Positions 1 to 9,941 of a stretch of 64,000 nucleotides of DNA are shown here, piece by piece. Numbering within the stretch: position 1 is the stretch's first letter; each line of letters starts with the position of its first letter. The position numbers and the translations under genes were made by a program. Source of the DNA: Pseudoroseicyclus tamaricis (lineage in GTDB: Bacteria > Pseudomonadota > Alphaproteobacteria > Rhodobacterales > Rhodobacteraceae); assembly GCF_012070395.1 (NCBI RefSeq), contig NZ_JAAFYS010000002.1, positions 558,001 to 622,000 of the forward strand. The letters run 5' to 3'. Below the pieces are notes generated by a model. It had not been told where the DNA came from and made no database searches. It saw nothing but the letters and a program-made list of their open reading frames with translations.

Positions 1-485
1 TCAACGAGTATCCGGAGGAGCCGCTGCTGGCCGTGCTGCCCGGCGTGGCCCTGCAGGAGCTCTGGGCCATCGTCGGCGTGGCGGAGACGGCGCTGATCGG
101 TGTCTCCGCCATGGTCGTCGTCACGGCGCTGATCGGGATGATGGCGATGATCTTCTCCTCCCTCAACGAGCGGCGGCGGGAGATGGCGATCTTCCGGGCG
201 ATGGGGGCCAAGCCCCGCACGATCCTCGGGCTGCTGGTGCTGGAGGCGGCGCTGATGGCCGCCATCGGCGCGCTCGCCGGGATGGCGCTGCTCTATGCCG
301 CGCTCGCCGTCGGCCGGCCGCTGATCGACGCCGCCTTCGGCCTCTGGCTGCCGCTCGATCCTCCGAGCCTGCGCGAGCTGCAGACGCTCGCCGCCGTCAT
401 CGCCGTTGCCGTCATCGTGAGCCTTCTGCCAGCGCTGCGAGCCTACAGGCTGTCCCTCGCGGATGGTATGATGGTGCGAACATAA
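1..485 (+). CDS. ABC transporter permease, FtsX/MacB type (C-terminal part)
   Basis: The gene enters from before the window; the reading frame is open from base 3 and stops at 483-485. About 160 residues are visible, with three hydrophobic stretches. The cytoplasmic segment SLNERRREMAIFRAMGA between the first and second is the hallmark of the FtsX-like permease domain (MacB, LolC/E, FtsX), whose members couple an ATPase to lipoprotein release, efflux or metal handling. It is followed 11 bases later by two DUF3299 proteins on the same strand, so they probably share an operon. The ATPase partner would lie upstream, outside the window. Family assignment is firm, substrate unknown. Confidence 0.85.
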   Translation, partial: NEYPEEPLLAVLPGVALQELWAIVGVAETALIGVSAMVVVTALIGMMAMIFSSLNERRREMAIFRAMGAKPRTILGLLVLEAALMAAIGALAGMALLYAALAVGRPLIDAAFGLWLPLDPPSLRELQTLAAVIAVAVIVSLLPALRAYRLSLADGMMVRT

Positions 486-496
486 GGAGACCCGCC

Positions 497-1015
497 ATGC
501 CCGCCTCCCTCCGCCGACGCACGCTGCTTGCCCTCGGTGCCGGCGCCCTTGCCGCGCCGTTGATGCCCCGCGCGGCCCTCGCGGCCGATCCGCTGGAGAT
601 CACGTGGGACGATCTGGTGCCCCCCGGCACGCCGTGGCCAGAGATCGCGGGGCAAGGCGTCTATGACGAGGTCAACGACATCTGGCGCCCGGAATGGGAC
701 GAGAATGGCCTGAAGATGAACACGGCCTATGACGGCAAGCTCATCCGCATGCCCGGCTACATCATCCCGATGGTGTCGGACTCCAGCGGGGTGACGGAGT
801 TCATCCTCGTCCCCTACGTCGGCGCCTGCATCCACGTGCCGCCGCCGCCGCCGAACCAGCTCGTCTACGTGACCACGCAAGAGCCCTGGGGCAGCGACGA
901 CATGTGGACGGCGATCTGGGTGACGGGCCTCATGGAGATGGAGGCCCGCTCCACGGAGATCGCCGAGATCGGCTACCGCCTCACCGCACAACAGATCGAA
1001 GAATACCAATGGTAA
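497..1015 (+). CDS. exported DUF3299 protein, copy 1
   Basis: 172 residues. The N-terminus has RRRTLLALGAGALAA followed by an AxA site near residue 29, a Tat- or Sec-type export signal. The mature part begins with a WDDLVPPG motif and carries the block VPYVGACIHVPPPPPNQ around residues 105-121, with a conserved Cys, His and proline run typical of DUF3299. Function is not established; DUF3299 genes often accompany FtsX-type ABC transporters, as here. The stop codon overlaps the start of the second copy (ATGGTAA at 1009-1015), so the two are translationally coupled. The start is preceded by AAGGAGAC, a good ribosome binding site. Confidence 0.85.
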   Translation: MPASLRRRTLLALGAGALAAPLMPRAALAADPLEITWDDLVPPGTPWPEIAGQGVYDEVNDIWRPEWDENGLKMNTAYDGKLIRMPGYIIPMVSDSSGVTEFILVPYVGACIHVPPPPPNQLVYVTTQEPWGSDDMWTAIWVTGLMEMEARSTEIAEIGYRLTAQQIEEYQW

Positions 1016-1500
1016 ACCGCCGCACCCTCCTCGCCGCCCTGCCCGCGGCGCTCATCGCCCGCCCGCTCCTCGCCGCCCCGGTCGAGCTGAGCTGGGAGGA
1101 TCTCGTGCCCCCCGGCGGCGCCGTGGCGCCCGACCTCTCCGGCGTCATCGAGCATGACGAGGCCAGCAGCCTCGCCGCGCAGCAGCCGCTCTCCAGCGGC
1201 GTGCGGGATGACTGGAACGGCGAGACGGTGCGCATCGCTGGCTTCATGATCCCGCTCGATTACTCCGGCACCGGCGTCACCGCCTTCATGCTGGTCCCTT
1301 ACGTCGGCGCCTGCATCCACGTGCCGCCGCCGCCGGCGAACCAGCTGATCCTCGTGACGACCGAGCGCCCCTACGAATCCGACGGGCTCTTCGAGCCGAT
1401 CGTGGTGACGGGGATGTTCGGCAGCGCCTCCGTCTCCACCCAGCTGGCCGACGTGGGCTATGCGCTCTCGGCCGACAAGGTGGAGCCCTACCAGGGGTAA
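1009..1500 (+). CDS. exported DUF3299 protein, copy 2
   Basis: 163 residues from the ATG at 1009; a longer reading is possible (from 904) but would overlap copy 1 heavily and bury the signal peptide MVNRRTLLAALPAALIA. It repeats the architecture of copy 1: a WEDLVPPG motif right after the signal, then FMIPLDYSGTGVTAFMLVPY and GACIHVPPPPANQ. It is clearly a tandem paralogue, shorter by the region around residues 40-60 of copy 1. Both copies keep the Cys-Ile-His-Val-Pro block, so both could bind the same metal or partner. The role is inferred only as periplasmic partner of the upstream permease. Confidence 0.85.
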   Translation: MVNRRTLLAALPAALIARPLLAAPVELSWEDLVPPGGAVAPDLSGVIEHDEASSLAAQQPLSSGVRDDWNGETVRIAGFMIPLDYSGTGVTAFMLVPYVGACIHVPPPPANQLILVTTERPYESDGLFEPIVVTGMFGSASVSTQLADVGYALSADKVEPYQG

Positions 1501-1521
1501 GGGGCGCTCTCCCCCGCGCCC

Positions 1522-2607
1522 TCAGGTCGCCGGGAAGACGAAGCAGCGGTCGCGGCGGATCATCAGCCAGAGCGGCGTGCCGCGCCGGGGGAGGAAGACC
1601 GCCGGCACCGCGGCCTTGAGCAGCGAGCCGTCGAACTCCATGCGGAACTCCACGAGGCTCTCCGCTCCGAGATAGCGGGCCCGCTCGACGATGGCGCGCG
1701 CCGGCGTCCCCTCCGAGGCGGTGGGGTTGGGGCCGCGCCCCTGCCGGTCGAAATCGATGCGCAGGTGATGGGGGCGGATGACGATCTCCACCTCCTGCCC
1801 GTCCGGCACGCCGGGGGCGAGGAACTGGCCGAAGGCATTCTCCGTCAGCGCCCCCTGCACACGCCCCCGGATGACGTTGATGTCGGAGAAAAAGGCCGCC
1901 GCCTCCCTGTCCGCCGGGGCGTTGTAGATGTTGTAGGGCGAGCCCGCCTGCACGATCCGCCCGGCCCGCATCAGCGCGATCTCGTCGGCCATGCGCATCG
2001 CCTCCTCCGGCTCGTGGGTGACGAGGAGGACGGCGGTGTTCTCCGCCTTCAGGAGCTCCAGCGTCTCGTCGCGGATGCCGTCGCGCAGGCGGTTGTCGAG
2101 GCCGGAGAAGGGCTCGTCCATCAGCATGATGCGGGGGCTGGGCGCCAGCGCCCGGGCCAGCGCCACGCGCTGCTGCTCGCCGCCGGAAAGCTCGTGCGGA
2201 TAGCTGCGCTCCCGGCCCGCCATGCCCACCCGCTCCAGAAGCGCGCCGACCCGAGCCGCCACCTCGGCCCGGGCCATGCCGCGCAGGCCGAAGGCGACGT
2301 TGCCGGCGATGTCGAGATGCGGAAAGAGCGCGAAATCCTGGAACATCAGGCCGATGCCCCGCCCCTCCGGCGGCACCATGGCCCCCGGCCCGGCGAGGAG
2401 AGCGCCGTCGGCGAAGATCTCCCCGGCGTCCTGCCTGTCCACCCCGGCGACCATCCGCAGCGTCGTCGACTTGCCGCAGCCGGAGGGGCCGAGGAGGCAG
2501 GTGACCTGCCCGGGCAGGATGGCGAGGGAGACGTCATCCACCACCCGCCGGCCGCCGAACGCCCGCGTCAGGTGGCGGATCTCCAGCCGTGGCGTGGGTG
2601 TCGGCAC
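1522..2607 (-). CDS. ABC transporter ATP-binding protein, FbpC/PotA-like (orphan)
   Basis: 361 residues from a GTG at 2607, chosen because AGGA sits about six bases upstream and the ABC fold begins at once; the frame stays open further upstream but that stretch belongs to the neighbouring gene on the same strand. Walker A GPSGCGKST near residue 40, signature LSGGEQQRVALARAL near 140, Walker B MLMDEPFSGLD near 161, and a C-terminal TOBE-like domain with VIRPHHLRIDF. This set fits importers for ferric iron, thiamine or polyamines. No permease or binding protein lies beside it, so it either serves subunits elsewhere or is a remnant. Substrate is not predictable here. Confidence 0.85.
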   Translation of the reverse strand: MPTPTPRLEIRHLTRAFGGRRVVDDVSLAILPGQVTCLLGPSGCGKSTTLRMVAGVDRQDAGEIFADGALLAGPGAMVPPEGRGIGLMFQDFALFPHLDIAGNVAFGLRGMARAEVAARVGALLERVGMAGRERSYPHELSGGEQQRVALARALAPSPRIMLMDEPFSGLDNRLRDGIRDETLELLKAENTAVLLVTHEPEEAMRMADEIALMRAGRIVQAGSPYNIYNAPADREAAAFFSDINVIRGRVQGALTENAFGQFLAPGVPDGQEVEIVIRPHHLRIDFDRQGRGPNPTASEGTPARAIVERARYLGAESLVEFRMEFDGSLLKAAVPAVFLPRRGTPLWLMIRRDRCFVFPAT

Positions 2608-2684
2608 GTCATTCCTGAGTATTTCGATAATGGTTGGCCCCGGATAGCAGCGGCCCCCGGGGCCGGCAAGGCTCAGGCCAAGGC

Positions 2685-3260
2685 TCAGGCGTGTTCGCCG
2701 AGCGCCTCGAACGGGCGCCACGGGTGCCGGGCAGCCCATGCGCCGCCCTCCCATGCCGCCTCCCAGACATGGCCGCCGCCCCGCTGATCCTCCGCGCGGG
2801 CGATGGGCCGGCCGGCGAGCGCGCACCAGAGCAGCGTGCCGACGCCGCCATGGCCGACGAGCAGCGTATCCCGCCCCTCGCCCGCCAGCCTTTCTGCCAG
2901 CGCCAGCATCCTCCCTTGCGCATCCACCGCCCGCTCCCAGCCGCCGGCGGAGCGCTCCGGCTCTCCGAAGAGCGCATCGGCATGCGCCTCGTGCTCTGCG
3001 TGCGGCAGGTAGCCGGTGGCGGAGCGGTCGATCTCCCCGCTCGTCTCCGCGACCTCCACCGGGCCGCCGGCGGCGAGCAGCCCGGCCGTCTCCCGCGCTT
3101 TGCGCTCGGGGCTGGAGACGAAGCGCCAGCCGTCGCCGGGCCAGCCGCGGGCGGCCAGAGCCTGCGTCCGCGCGCGGCCGACCTCGCTCAGCTGCCAGTC
3201 CGGCACCGGCACCCCGGGGTCGATGACGACCTCGGGGTGGGAGACGTAGATCAGCCTCAC
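2685..3260 (-). CDS. histidine phosphatase family protein
   Basis: 191 residues from a GTG at 3260 that overlaps the stop of the SDR gene (GTGA), indicating coupled translation. The N-terminus MRLIYVSHPEVVID carries the catalytic His 8 in an SHP motif instead of the usual RHG, followed by SSPERKARETA and VGHGGV with the second His. These place it in the histidine phosphatase (phosphoglycerate mutase-like) superfamily. Loss of the Arg of RHG is unusual and may mean altered activity. Substrate unknown. Confidence 0.8.
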   Translation of the reverse strand: MRLIYVSHPEVVIDPGVPVPDWQLSEVGRARTQALAARGWPGDGWRFVSSPERKARETAGLLAAGGPVEVAETSGEIDRSATGYLPHAEHEAHADALFGEPERSAGGWERAVDAQGRMLALAERLAGEGRDTLLVGHGGVGTLLWCALAGRPIARAEDQRGGGHVWEAAWEGGAWAARHPWRPFEALGEHA

Positions 3261-4036
3261 AGCGTGGCGTTGATGGCGCCGCCGTCGAGCAGGATGTTCT
3301 GCCCGACGATGAACCCGGCATGCTCCGAACAGAGGAAGGCGCACATGGCGCCGAACTCTTCCGGCGTGCCGTAGCGGCGGGCGGGGATGGTCGCCTCGCG
3401 CTGGCGCTTGGCCTCCTCCAGCGAGATGCCCTGCGACTGGCTGACGCCGGTATCGAGGCTCACCGCCCGGTCCGTCGCGTGAATGCCGGGGAGCATGTTG
3501 TTGATCGTCACGCCCTTGGGCGCCACCTGCCGCGAGGTGCCGGCGACGTAGCCCGTCAGCCCGGCGCGGGCGGAGTTGGAGAGGCCGAGCGCCGCGATGG
3601 GCGCCTTCACCGACTGCGAGGTGATGTTGACGACGCGCCCCCAGCCCTTCTCGGTCATCTGCGGCAGGAGCGCCTTCATCAGCGCGATGGGCGCCAGCAT
3701 GTTGGCATCGAGCGCGCGGATGAAATCCTCACGGTCCCAGTCCTCCCAGGAGCCGGGGGGCGGGCCACCGGCATTGGTCACCAGGATGTCGACGTCGCCG
3801 GCGACCTCGAGGAGCTCGGCGCGCCCCGCCTCGGTCGCCACGTCGGCGGCCACCGTCACAACGGCGACGCCATGCGCCTTGCGGATCGCCTCGGCCGTCT
3901 CCTCCAGCGCGTCGGCGCCGCGGGCGTTCATGACGAGGTCGACGCCGGCGGCGGCCAGCGCCTCGGCGCAGCCCCGGCCCAGCCCCTTCGACGAGGCGCA
4001 GACCAGCGCCCGTTTGCCCTTGATCCCGAGGTCCAT
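3257..4036 (-). CDS. atypical short-chain dehydrogenase/reductase
   Basis: 259 residues; the start at 4036 has GGAGACCCACG in front. The Rossmann glycine motif is CASSKGLG (residues 13-20), NAGG is at 88-91 and the catalytic-type Ser is in NITSQS (S140). At the spacing where classical SDRs have YxxxK the sequence reads SNSAR, so Tyr is replaced by Ser 153 and Lys by Arg 157. The fold and NAD(P) site look intact, while classical proton relay chemistry looks impossible. I recall a widespread SDR subgroup with this RAGLTG signature whose reaction is unclear. It forms an operon with the downstream phosphatase. Confidence 0.85.
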   Translation of the reverse strand: MDLGIKGKRALVCASSKGLGRGCAEALAAAGVDLVMNARGADALEETAEAIRKAHGVAVVTVAADVATEAGRAELLEVAGDVDILVTNAGGPPPGSWEDWDREDFIRALDANMLAPIALMKALLPQMTEKGWGRVVNITSQSVKAPIAALGLSNSARAGLTGYVAGTSRQVAPKGVTINNMLPGIHATDRAVSLDTGVSQSQGISLEEAKRQREATIPARRYGTPEEFGAMCAFLCSEHAGFIVGQNILLDGGAINATL

Positions 4037-4063
4037 CGTGGGTCTCCTTCCTTGATGCTGCGC

Positions 4064-4089
4064 CTTCGTGGCACGTCTTCGTGGCACGG
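4064..4089. repeat. two-copy 13-bp tandem repeat
   Basis: CTTCGTGGCACGT at 4064-4076 is followed directly by CTTCGTGGCACGG at 4077-4089, between the divergent SDR and Hint genes. It could be a local slippage duplication or a regulator half-site pair. Confidence 0.6.
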
Positions 4090-4154
4090 GTCGGCCGGCG
4101 CGGCAAGTTGACCGTCCCGCTGCCCCTGCCTAGAACCTGCCGCGGAGGACCCCG

Positions 4155-5141
4155 ATGCAGGAAACGCTCCCCGTCTACCGGGCGGACGACTTCACCGTCA
4201 TTCATGGCGTCGCCGAGGGGGAGCCCGTCTCCTTCGCCGACGAACTCATCATCGACGACAGCTACGCGCTCGCCCGCGCCGCGTCCCGCGCCGAGCTGCG
4301 GCTGGAGCGGCAGGAGAGCGCCTTCCGCGTCCTGCCCGGCAGCGCCGTGGGCGAGGCGGGGCGGATCGTGCATCTCGACAGCTGCCTCACGCTCATGGGC
4401 TCCGGCGGCGACACGCTGGAGGCGCTGATCCTCGTGGAGGTGGAGGATGGCGCGGCGGAGGCGATCTACCTCCTCCCGCTCGCGCCGCTGGCGGCGGAGG
4501 CGGAGTACCGGCTCGTCGGCATCGACCGCCACGCCGCCACCCGCCGCTTCGCCGAGGTGGCCTGCGTCGCCTTCGCGCGCGGCACGCGGATGACGATGGC
4601 CACCGGCGAGCAGCGCCCCATCGAGACGCTGCGCCCCGGCGACCGGCTGCTGACGCGCGACGATGGCGCCCGGCCGCTCCTCTGGATGGGCCAGCGCACG
4701 CTGCGCGCGCAGGGGGATTTCGCGCCGGTGCTGATCCGCAAGGGGGCGCTGAACAACGAGAACGATCTCGTGCTGGCGCCCGACAACCGCGTCTTCGTCT
4801 GGCAGCGGCAGGATGCCATCGGCGCCGGCCGCTCCGAGCTGCTGGTGAAGGCCCGCCACCTCGTCAACGGAGAGACCGTTGTGCGGGTGGAGGGCGGCTT
4901 CGTCGATTACTTCCAGCTGCTCTTCGAGCAGCACCAGATCATCTTTGCCGAAGGCATCGCCGCGGAATCGCTGCTGGTCGATCCGCGCACCCGCGAGGCT
5001 TTGCCCGACGAGGTGCGCGAGGGGCTGATGCAGGGCGCGCCCGGGCACGGGGCGCGGGCGCATCTGAGCTACGATGTGGCGGAGAGCCTTCTCTCCAGCC
5101 CCGACGCGGTGGAGCTTCTGCGCCGCGCCGCGGTGGGCTAG
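4155..5141 (+). CDS. Hint-domain protein
   Basis: 328 residues; the ATG at 4155 follows GCGGAGGACCCCG. The N-terminal 135 residues have no recognisable fold. From about residue 137 a Hint (hedgehog/intein) module begins with ACVAFARGTRM, continues with a PIETLRPGDRLLTRD motif, and ends with VDYFQLLFEQHQIIFAEG and AESLLVDPRTR. This pattern belongs to a Hint family very common in Rhodobacteraceae, whose autoprocessing role has not, to my knowledge, been shown. No splicing C-terminus (His-Asn/Cys) is evident, so it is not an intein. Likely stands alone. Confidence 0.8.
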   Translation: MQETLPVYRADDFTVIHGVAEGEPVSFADELIIDDSYALARAASRAELRLERQESAFRVLPGSAVGEAGRIVHLDSCLTLMGSGGDTLEALILVEVEDGAAEAIYLLPLAPLAAEAEYRLVGIDRHAATRRFAEVACVAFARGTRMTMATGEQRPIETLRPGDRLLTRDDGARPLLWMGQRTLRAQGDFAPVLIRKGALNNENDLVLAPDNRVFVWQRQDAIGAGRSELLVKARHLVNGETVVRVEGGFVDYFQLLFEQHQIIFAEGIAAESLLVDPRTREALPDEVREGLMQGAPGHGARAHLSYDVAESLLSSPDAVELLRRAAVG

Positions 5142-5161
5142 CGCGGGCCGCCGGCCCGCGC
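5141..5161. terminator. hairpin between convergent genes
   Basis: A perfect 9-bp stem (GCGCGGGCC / GGCCCGCGC) with a 3-base loop immediately follows the stop of the Hint gene and faces the end of the first lipoprotein gene. There is no T run, so it may be a rho-independent terminator of weak type for either strand. Confidence 0.45.
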
Positions 5162-5168
5162 CCCTCGC

Positions 5169-5747
5169 CTAGTCCGTCACGACGACGCGCAGCTCGCCGC
5201 TCGTCGGGTCGCCATCCACCATGACCGTGAGCGGCCCGCCATTGGCGGTGCCGGCGACGGCATCGATGCCGATCACCGGATTGCCCTGGAAGACGCCGGT
5301 GACGGTGCCGTCGATGACCAGCGTGTCGTCATTGCCCGTCAGCGTGCCGTCGGCATCGAACACCACGCCGGAGCCGAGGATGCTGCCCTCGGTATAGAGG
5401 ATCTGCCCGTCGTAATCGTCGTAGCCGCCCTCGGAATCGCGCCCGAGGAAGTTCGACGCGCTGCCGGAGATGGTGCTGTCGGCGAAATTGGCCGTCAGCG
5501 CCGTCTCGCCGAGCAGGTAGCTCTCTTCCGGCGCGGTATCGATGTTGAGCGCCGTCCAGCCGGTATAGGTGGCCGAGCCGGAGGTGGGCATGGCCGAGGG
5601 GGGCGTCTCGCCGGTGTTCTCCACCAGATCGCGCATGGCCTCGGCATCTTCGAGATCTTCGGCATATTGCGTGGCGACGCTTATCTGCCCGCTGCAGCCT
5701 GCGAGCATGAAGAGGGCCGCGGCCCCGCCAATCAGAAATCTGTTCAT
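5169..5747 (-). CDS. small lipoprotein, transferrin-binding-protein-like (paralogue A)
   Basis: 192 residues. A signal peptide ends in the lipobox LAGC (Cys 18). The mature protein is acidic, rich in Gly, Thr, Ser and Asp, and has alternating beta-strand-like sequence: SGSATYTGW, then LTANFADSTISGSASNFLG, and a late GVFQGNPVIGIDAVAGT. This resembles the C-terminal beta-barrel of transferrin-binding protein B-like lipoproteins. It shares the order of motifs (S/G-x-A-x-Y-x-G, then an L-x-A-x-F/L...S-G stretch) with three other lipoproteins at 5805, 6626 and 9228. Ligand unknown; outer-membrane or periplasmic anchoring is inferred. Confidence 0.75.
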   Translation of the reverse strand: MNRFLIGGAAALFMLAGCSGQISVATQYAEDLEDAEAMRDLVENTGETPPSAMPTSGSATYTGWTALNIDTAPEESYLLGETALTANFADSTISGSASNFLGRDSEGGYDDYDGQILYTEGSILGSGVVFDADGTLTGNDDTLVIDGTVTGVFQGNPVIGIDAVAGTANGGPLTVMVDGDPTSGELRVVVTD

Positions 5748-5804
5748 CGTTAAATCCCTTTCGCCTCCCGGCCGGCCAACATGGCCGGCCTTCTCGTCAA
5801 AAGA

Positions 5805-6410
5805 TCACTCGGTGCCCTGGGCGATGAAATTGCCGTCGAGCGTGTAGAAGCCGGAGGATTGCGACAGCGTCGCCGCCACATCTCCCGACACGGCGCCGAG
5901 ATCGTCGCCGAGGAAATCGCCGTTGATCGTGCCGGCCACGGAGGTATCGCCGAGATCCTCGCTCGTCAGCGTGCCGGTCAGCGTGCCGCCGAAGGACTCG
6001 TTCTGCCCCGTCTCGGCCGTCCGGTCGATGAAGGTGCCGGAGATGGCCAGCTCGCCGCCGAGGCCGTAACCGGCGCTGTCGACGATATCGGTCACTTCGC
6101 CGGTCACCGCATTGGTATTGGTGGAGAAATCCACATCCAGCGTCAGATCGCCCGCCAGCGTCGTCAGGTAGCTGTCACCGGAGGAGATGTCTCCGTAGAG
6201 CACCCCCTCGTAGGTGCCGCCGCCCGCGTAGGGCAGGCTTCCCGGATCGGTCGCCGGCGTCTCGCGCCAGTCGTCCATCAGGGCCACGGCCTGAGCCTCG
6301 TAGGCGGTGTAGCTCGGCGGTGGCGGATCGCCGCCCCCGGAGTCCGAGCTGCAGGCGGCCAGCGCGGCCAATGCCGCCAGCGCGCCCAGTCCTGTCATGC
6401 GCGTCATCAT
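5805..6410 (-). CDS. small lipoprotein, transferrin-binding-protein-like (paralogue B)
   Basis: 201 residues from the ATG at 6410; the next codon but one (6407) is an equally good start, and both follow AGGGAG. Signal MTRMTGLGALAALAALAAC gives a lipobox Cys near residue 21. The mature part has YAGGGTYEGVLYGD, then LTLDVDFSTNTNAVTGEVTD, then SGTFIDRT and GGTLTGTLTSED, the same alternating Gly/Thr barrel pattern as paralogue A. It sits 57 bases upstream of paralogue A on the same strand, so the two probably form an operon. Function unknown. Confidence 0.75.
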   Translation of the reverse strand: MMTRMTGLGALAALAALAACSSDSGGGDPPPPSYTAYEAQAVALMDDWRETPATDPGSLPYAGGGTYEGVLYGDISSGDSYLTTLAGDLTLDVDFSTNTNAVTGEVTDIVDSAGYGLGGELAISGTFIDRTAETGQNESFGGTLTGTLTSEDLGDTSVAGTINGDFLGDDLGAVSGDVAATLSQSSGFYTLDGNFIAQGTE

Positions 6411-6570
6411 CACTCTCCCTGGCCATTCTTGGCCACTGCTCGTTGTTGGGCGGATGCCCGGAGATTCGGATGCGGTCACGATTGCGCCACGGGACGCGTT
6501 ATTCAATGACAATGACGTGTGGAGGATGTGTGCGGGGGGCTTTTCCGCCGATGCTCACCCGCTCACTGAA

Positions 6571-6596
6571 GAGCCGCGGCGCGATGGCCGCGGCTC
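6571..6596 (-). terminator. hairpin downstream of lipoprotein C
   Basis: A perfect 10-bp stem GAGCCGCGGC / GCCGCGGCTC with a 6-base loop lies 30 bases past the stop of the lipoprotein ending at 6626. No long T run follows on the minus strand, so activity as an intrinsic terminator is uncertain. Confidence 0.45.
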
Positions 6597-6625
6597 CCCT
6601 GTTTTAAGTCCCTTTTGCGCCCGCC

Positions 6626-7243
6626 TTAATCCAGCGCGCCGATGAAGTCGCCTTCCGTGATCTCGTAGGCGAATTCGTCATCCGAGAACGTGCCGTAGAC
6701 CACGCCGCCGACGTATTTGTGGTCGTCGAAGAAATCGCCGTACATGGCCGCCTCCACGACATAGGTCTCGTCTCTGCCGGAAAGCGTGCCGTCCAGGTCG
6801 GCGCTGTAAGGGTATTCTTCCAGGAGGTCGACGTCCCGATCGATGACACCATTCGTGATGGCGAGGGTCCCCTCGATATCGAAGACTTCATCCCCCGACT
6901 GACCGACCATCGAGCTGACATCGCCGGAAATGGAATTGTCGGCAAATCCCACCTGCATCGACAGATCGCCCCGGACATCCACGGTGTCCTCCACCGTCAG
7001 CTCCATAAAGCCGGAGTAATCGGCCGACCCGGAGGCGGGCAGTGTCGTCGGATCCTGGTAGGGAAACTCGTCAATGGCGTCCTCGAGAACGTCCTCGAGC
7101 TCGATGTAATAGGCATTGGTGCCCGGGGCGGCCGAGATCCCCGCCTCGATATCGTCAAATAGGGTCGGGTCCGACGACCCGCTGCTGCAGGCGGCGAGCG
7201 AGCAGGCGGCGAGGCCGGCCAGGATCGGTACAATTTGTTTCAT
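6626..7243 (-). CDS. small lipoprotein, transferrin-binding-protein-like (paralogue C)
   Basis: 205 residues; the ATG at 7243 is preceded by AGGGAGTGACC. Signal MKQIVPILAGLAACSLAAC ends with lipobox Cys 19. The mature protein has SGSADYSGFMELTV, then LSMQVGFADNSISGDVSS, then IDRDVDLLEEY, GTLSGRDETY and a C-terminal YGTFSDDEFAYEI. These are the same landmarks as paralogues A and B, and the best match is to A in the SGSA(T/D)Y(T/S)G block. It is divergent from prfC and separated from paralogue B by about 215 bases. Function unknown. Confidence 0.75.
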   Translation of the reverse strand: MKQIVPILAGLAACSLAACSSGSSDPTLFDDIEAGISAAPGTNAYYIELEDVLEDAIDEFPYQDPTTLPASGSADYSGFMELTVEDTVDVRGDLSMQVGFADNSISGDVSSMVGQSGDEVFDIEGTLAITNGVIDRDVDLLEEYPYSADLDGTLSGRDETYVVEAAMYGDFFDDHKYVGGVVYGTFSDDEFAYEITEGDFIGALD

Positions 7244-7401
7244 GGTCACTCCCTGAAAATAGAATCGCATTCGTGCGGGTAGAATAGGGAAACCCCGCAT
7301 CGGTGCGACGAAAATTCTGCCGGCGCCGCGCCGGGCGCGACCCCGCCCGCGCCATTCCAGCGCAATTGCCCTCCCCCGCGCGACCGGCTAGAGCCTCGCC
7401 C

Positions 7402-9000
<1,599 letters not shown>

Positions 9001-9227
9001 CGGCGGTTGCCGCCCCGCCTGCAGGATTCCGGCAGGAGCAGGGCCGCGACGGGCGAGATCGCGGCGGCGGCGTGGCGATTGTCTCGCTTTGCGCCGCGAA
9101 AATGCCTTTTGACACCAGAGCCTTAGCCGGGGCACATCTGCCGGGCGACCACCCGGTCGCGCCCGGCCGCCCGGGCAGCATTTAGCAGCGCCCCGAGACG
9201 GCGCTGCCCCAAAAGGTTCAGACCCAA

Positions 9228-9857
9228 GTGCCTATCCTCACCGCCCGACTTGCCCTTGTCCCCGCCGCTCTCGCCCTGCTCGGCGCCTGCTCCTCCTCCT
9301 CCAGCGATCCGCTGCCGCCGGCCGCGCCCGACACACCGCCTGCGCCTGTGACACCCGTCGAGAGCAGCATCGACCTCGGCCCCCGCCCGAGCCTGATGTC
9401 GCTGAAGCAGGAGGCGGCCGAGCTCGACCGCCGCGTGTCGCTCGCCGATCCGACGACCACCCTTCCCGACAGCGGCACCGCCCGCTACGACGGCGCCATG
9501 ACGATCGGCGACGGCGACGGCCTCGCGCTCATCGGCAACCTCGCGCTCGTTGCGGATCTGGAAGCCTCTGAGCTCTCCGGTGTGGCCGGGCAGTTCTACA
9601 CCGAGGACGGTGGCCAGCTGGCCGGCCGCCTCGACATCGCCCCCACCGACATCAGCCTCGACGCGCGGCGCGGCTATTTCGACACGGGCATGACGGGCGA
9701 CCTTTCGCTGGACGACACGGTCTACGGCATCGACGCCACGCTCTACGGCGAGTTCTACACCTACGGCCAGGATCACATCGCCGCCGGAGACCTCGCGGGC
9801 AACCTCACGACAGGCGGCGCCGCCACCCCGATCACCGGCAGCTTCTGGGCCCACTGA
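9228..9857 (+). CDS. small lipoprotein, transferrin-binding-protein-like (paralogue D)
   Basis: 209 residues from a GTG at 9228 with AAAAGG about 11 bases upstream. The signal MPILTARLALVPAALALLGAC gives lipobox Cys 21, followed by a Ser run and a proline-rich linker. The mature part shows SGTARYDGAMTIGD, ALIGNLALVADLEASELSG, then RLDIAPTDISLD and YGIDATLYGEFYTYGQDHIA, matching the order seen in the three lipoproteins on the other side of prfC. The long Pro/Ala linker is unique to this copy. Likely an exported surface or periplasmic protein; ligand unknown. Confidence 0.75.
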   Translation: MPILTARLALVPAALALLGACSSSSSDPLPPAAPDTPPAPVTPVESSIDLGPRPSLMSLKQEAAELDRRVSLADPTTTLPDSGTARYDGAMTIGDGDGLALIGNLALVADLEASELSGVAGQFYTEDGGQLAGRLDIAPTDISLDARRGYFDTGMTGDLSLDDTVYGIDATLYGEFYTYGQDHIAAGDLAGNLTTGGAATPITGSFWAH

Positions 9858-9941
9858 AAAGCGTCTGCGGCGGCGGCGCCCTCCGGGGTCGGCCGCCGCA
9901 TCACCACCAGCGAGGCCCCAGCGCCTCGCCCACCGGCTCTT

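Noticed and set aside
4155-5141. Hint-domain protein as a possible intein or missing-Cys oddity
   Set aside because: No flanking extein or His-Asn end; the CVxFARGT start is, as far as I recall, usual for this Rhodobacteraceae Hint family.
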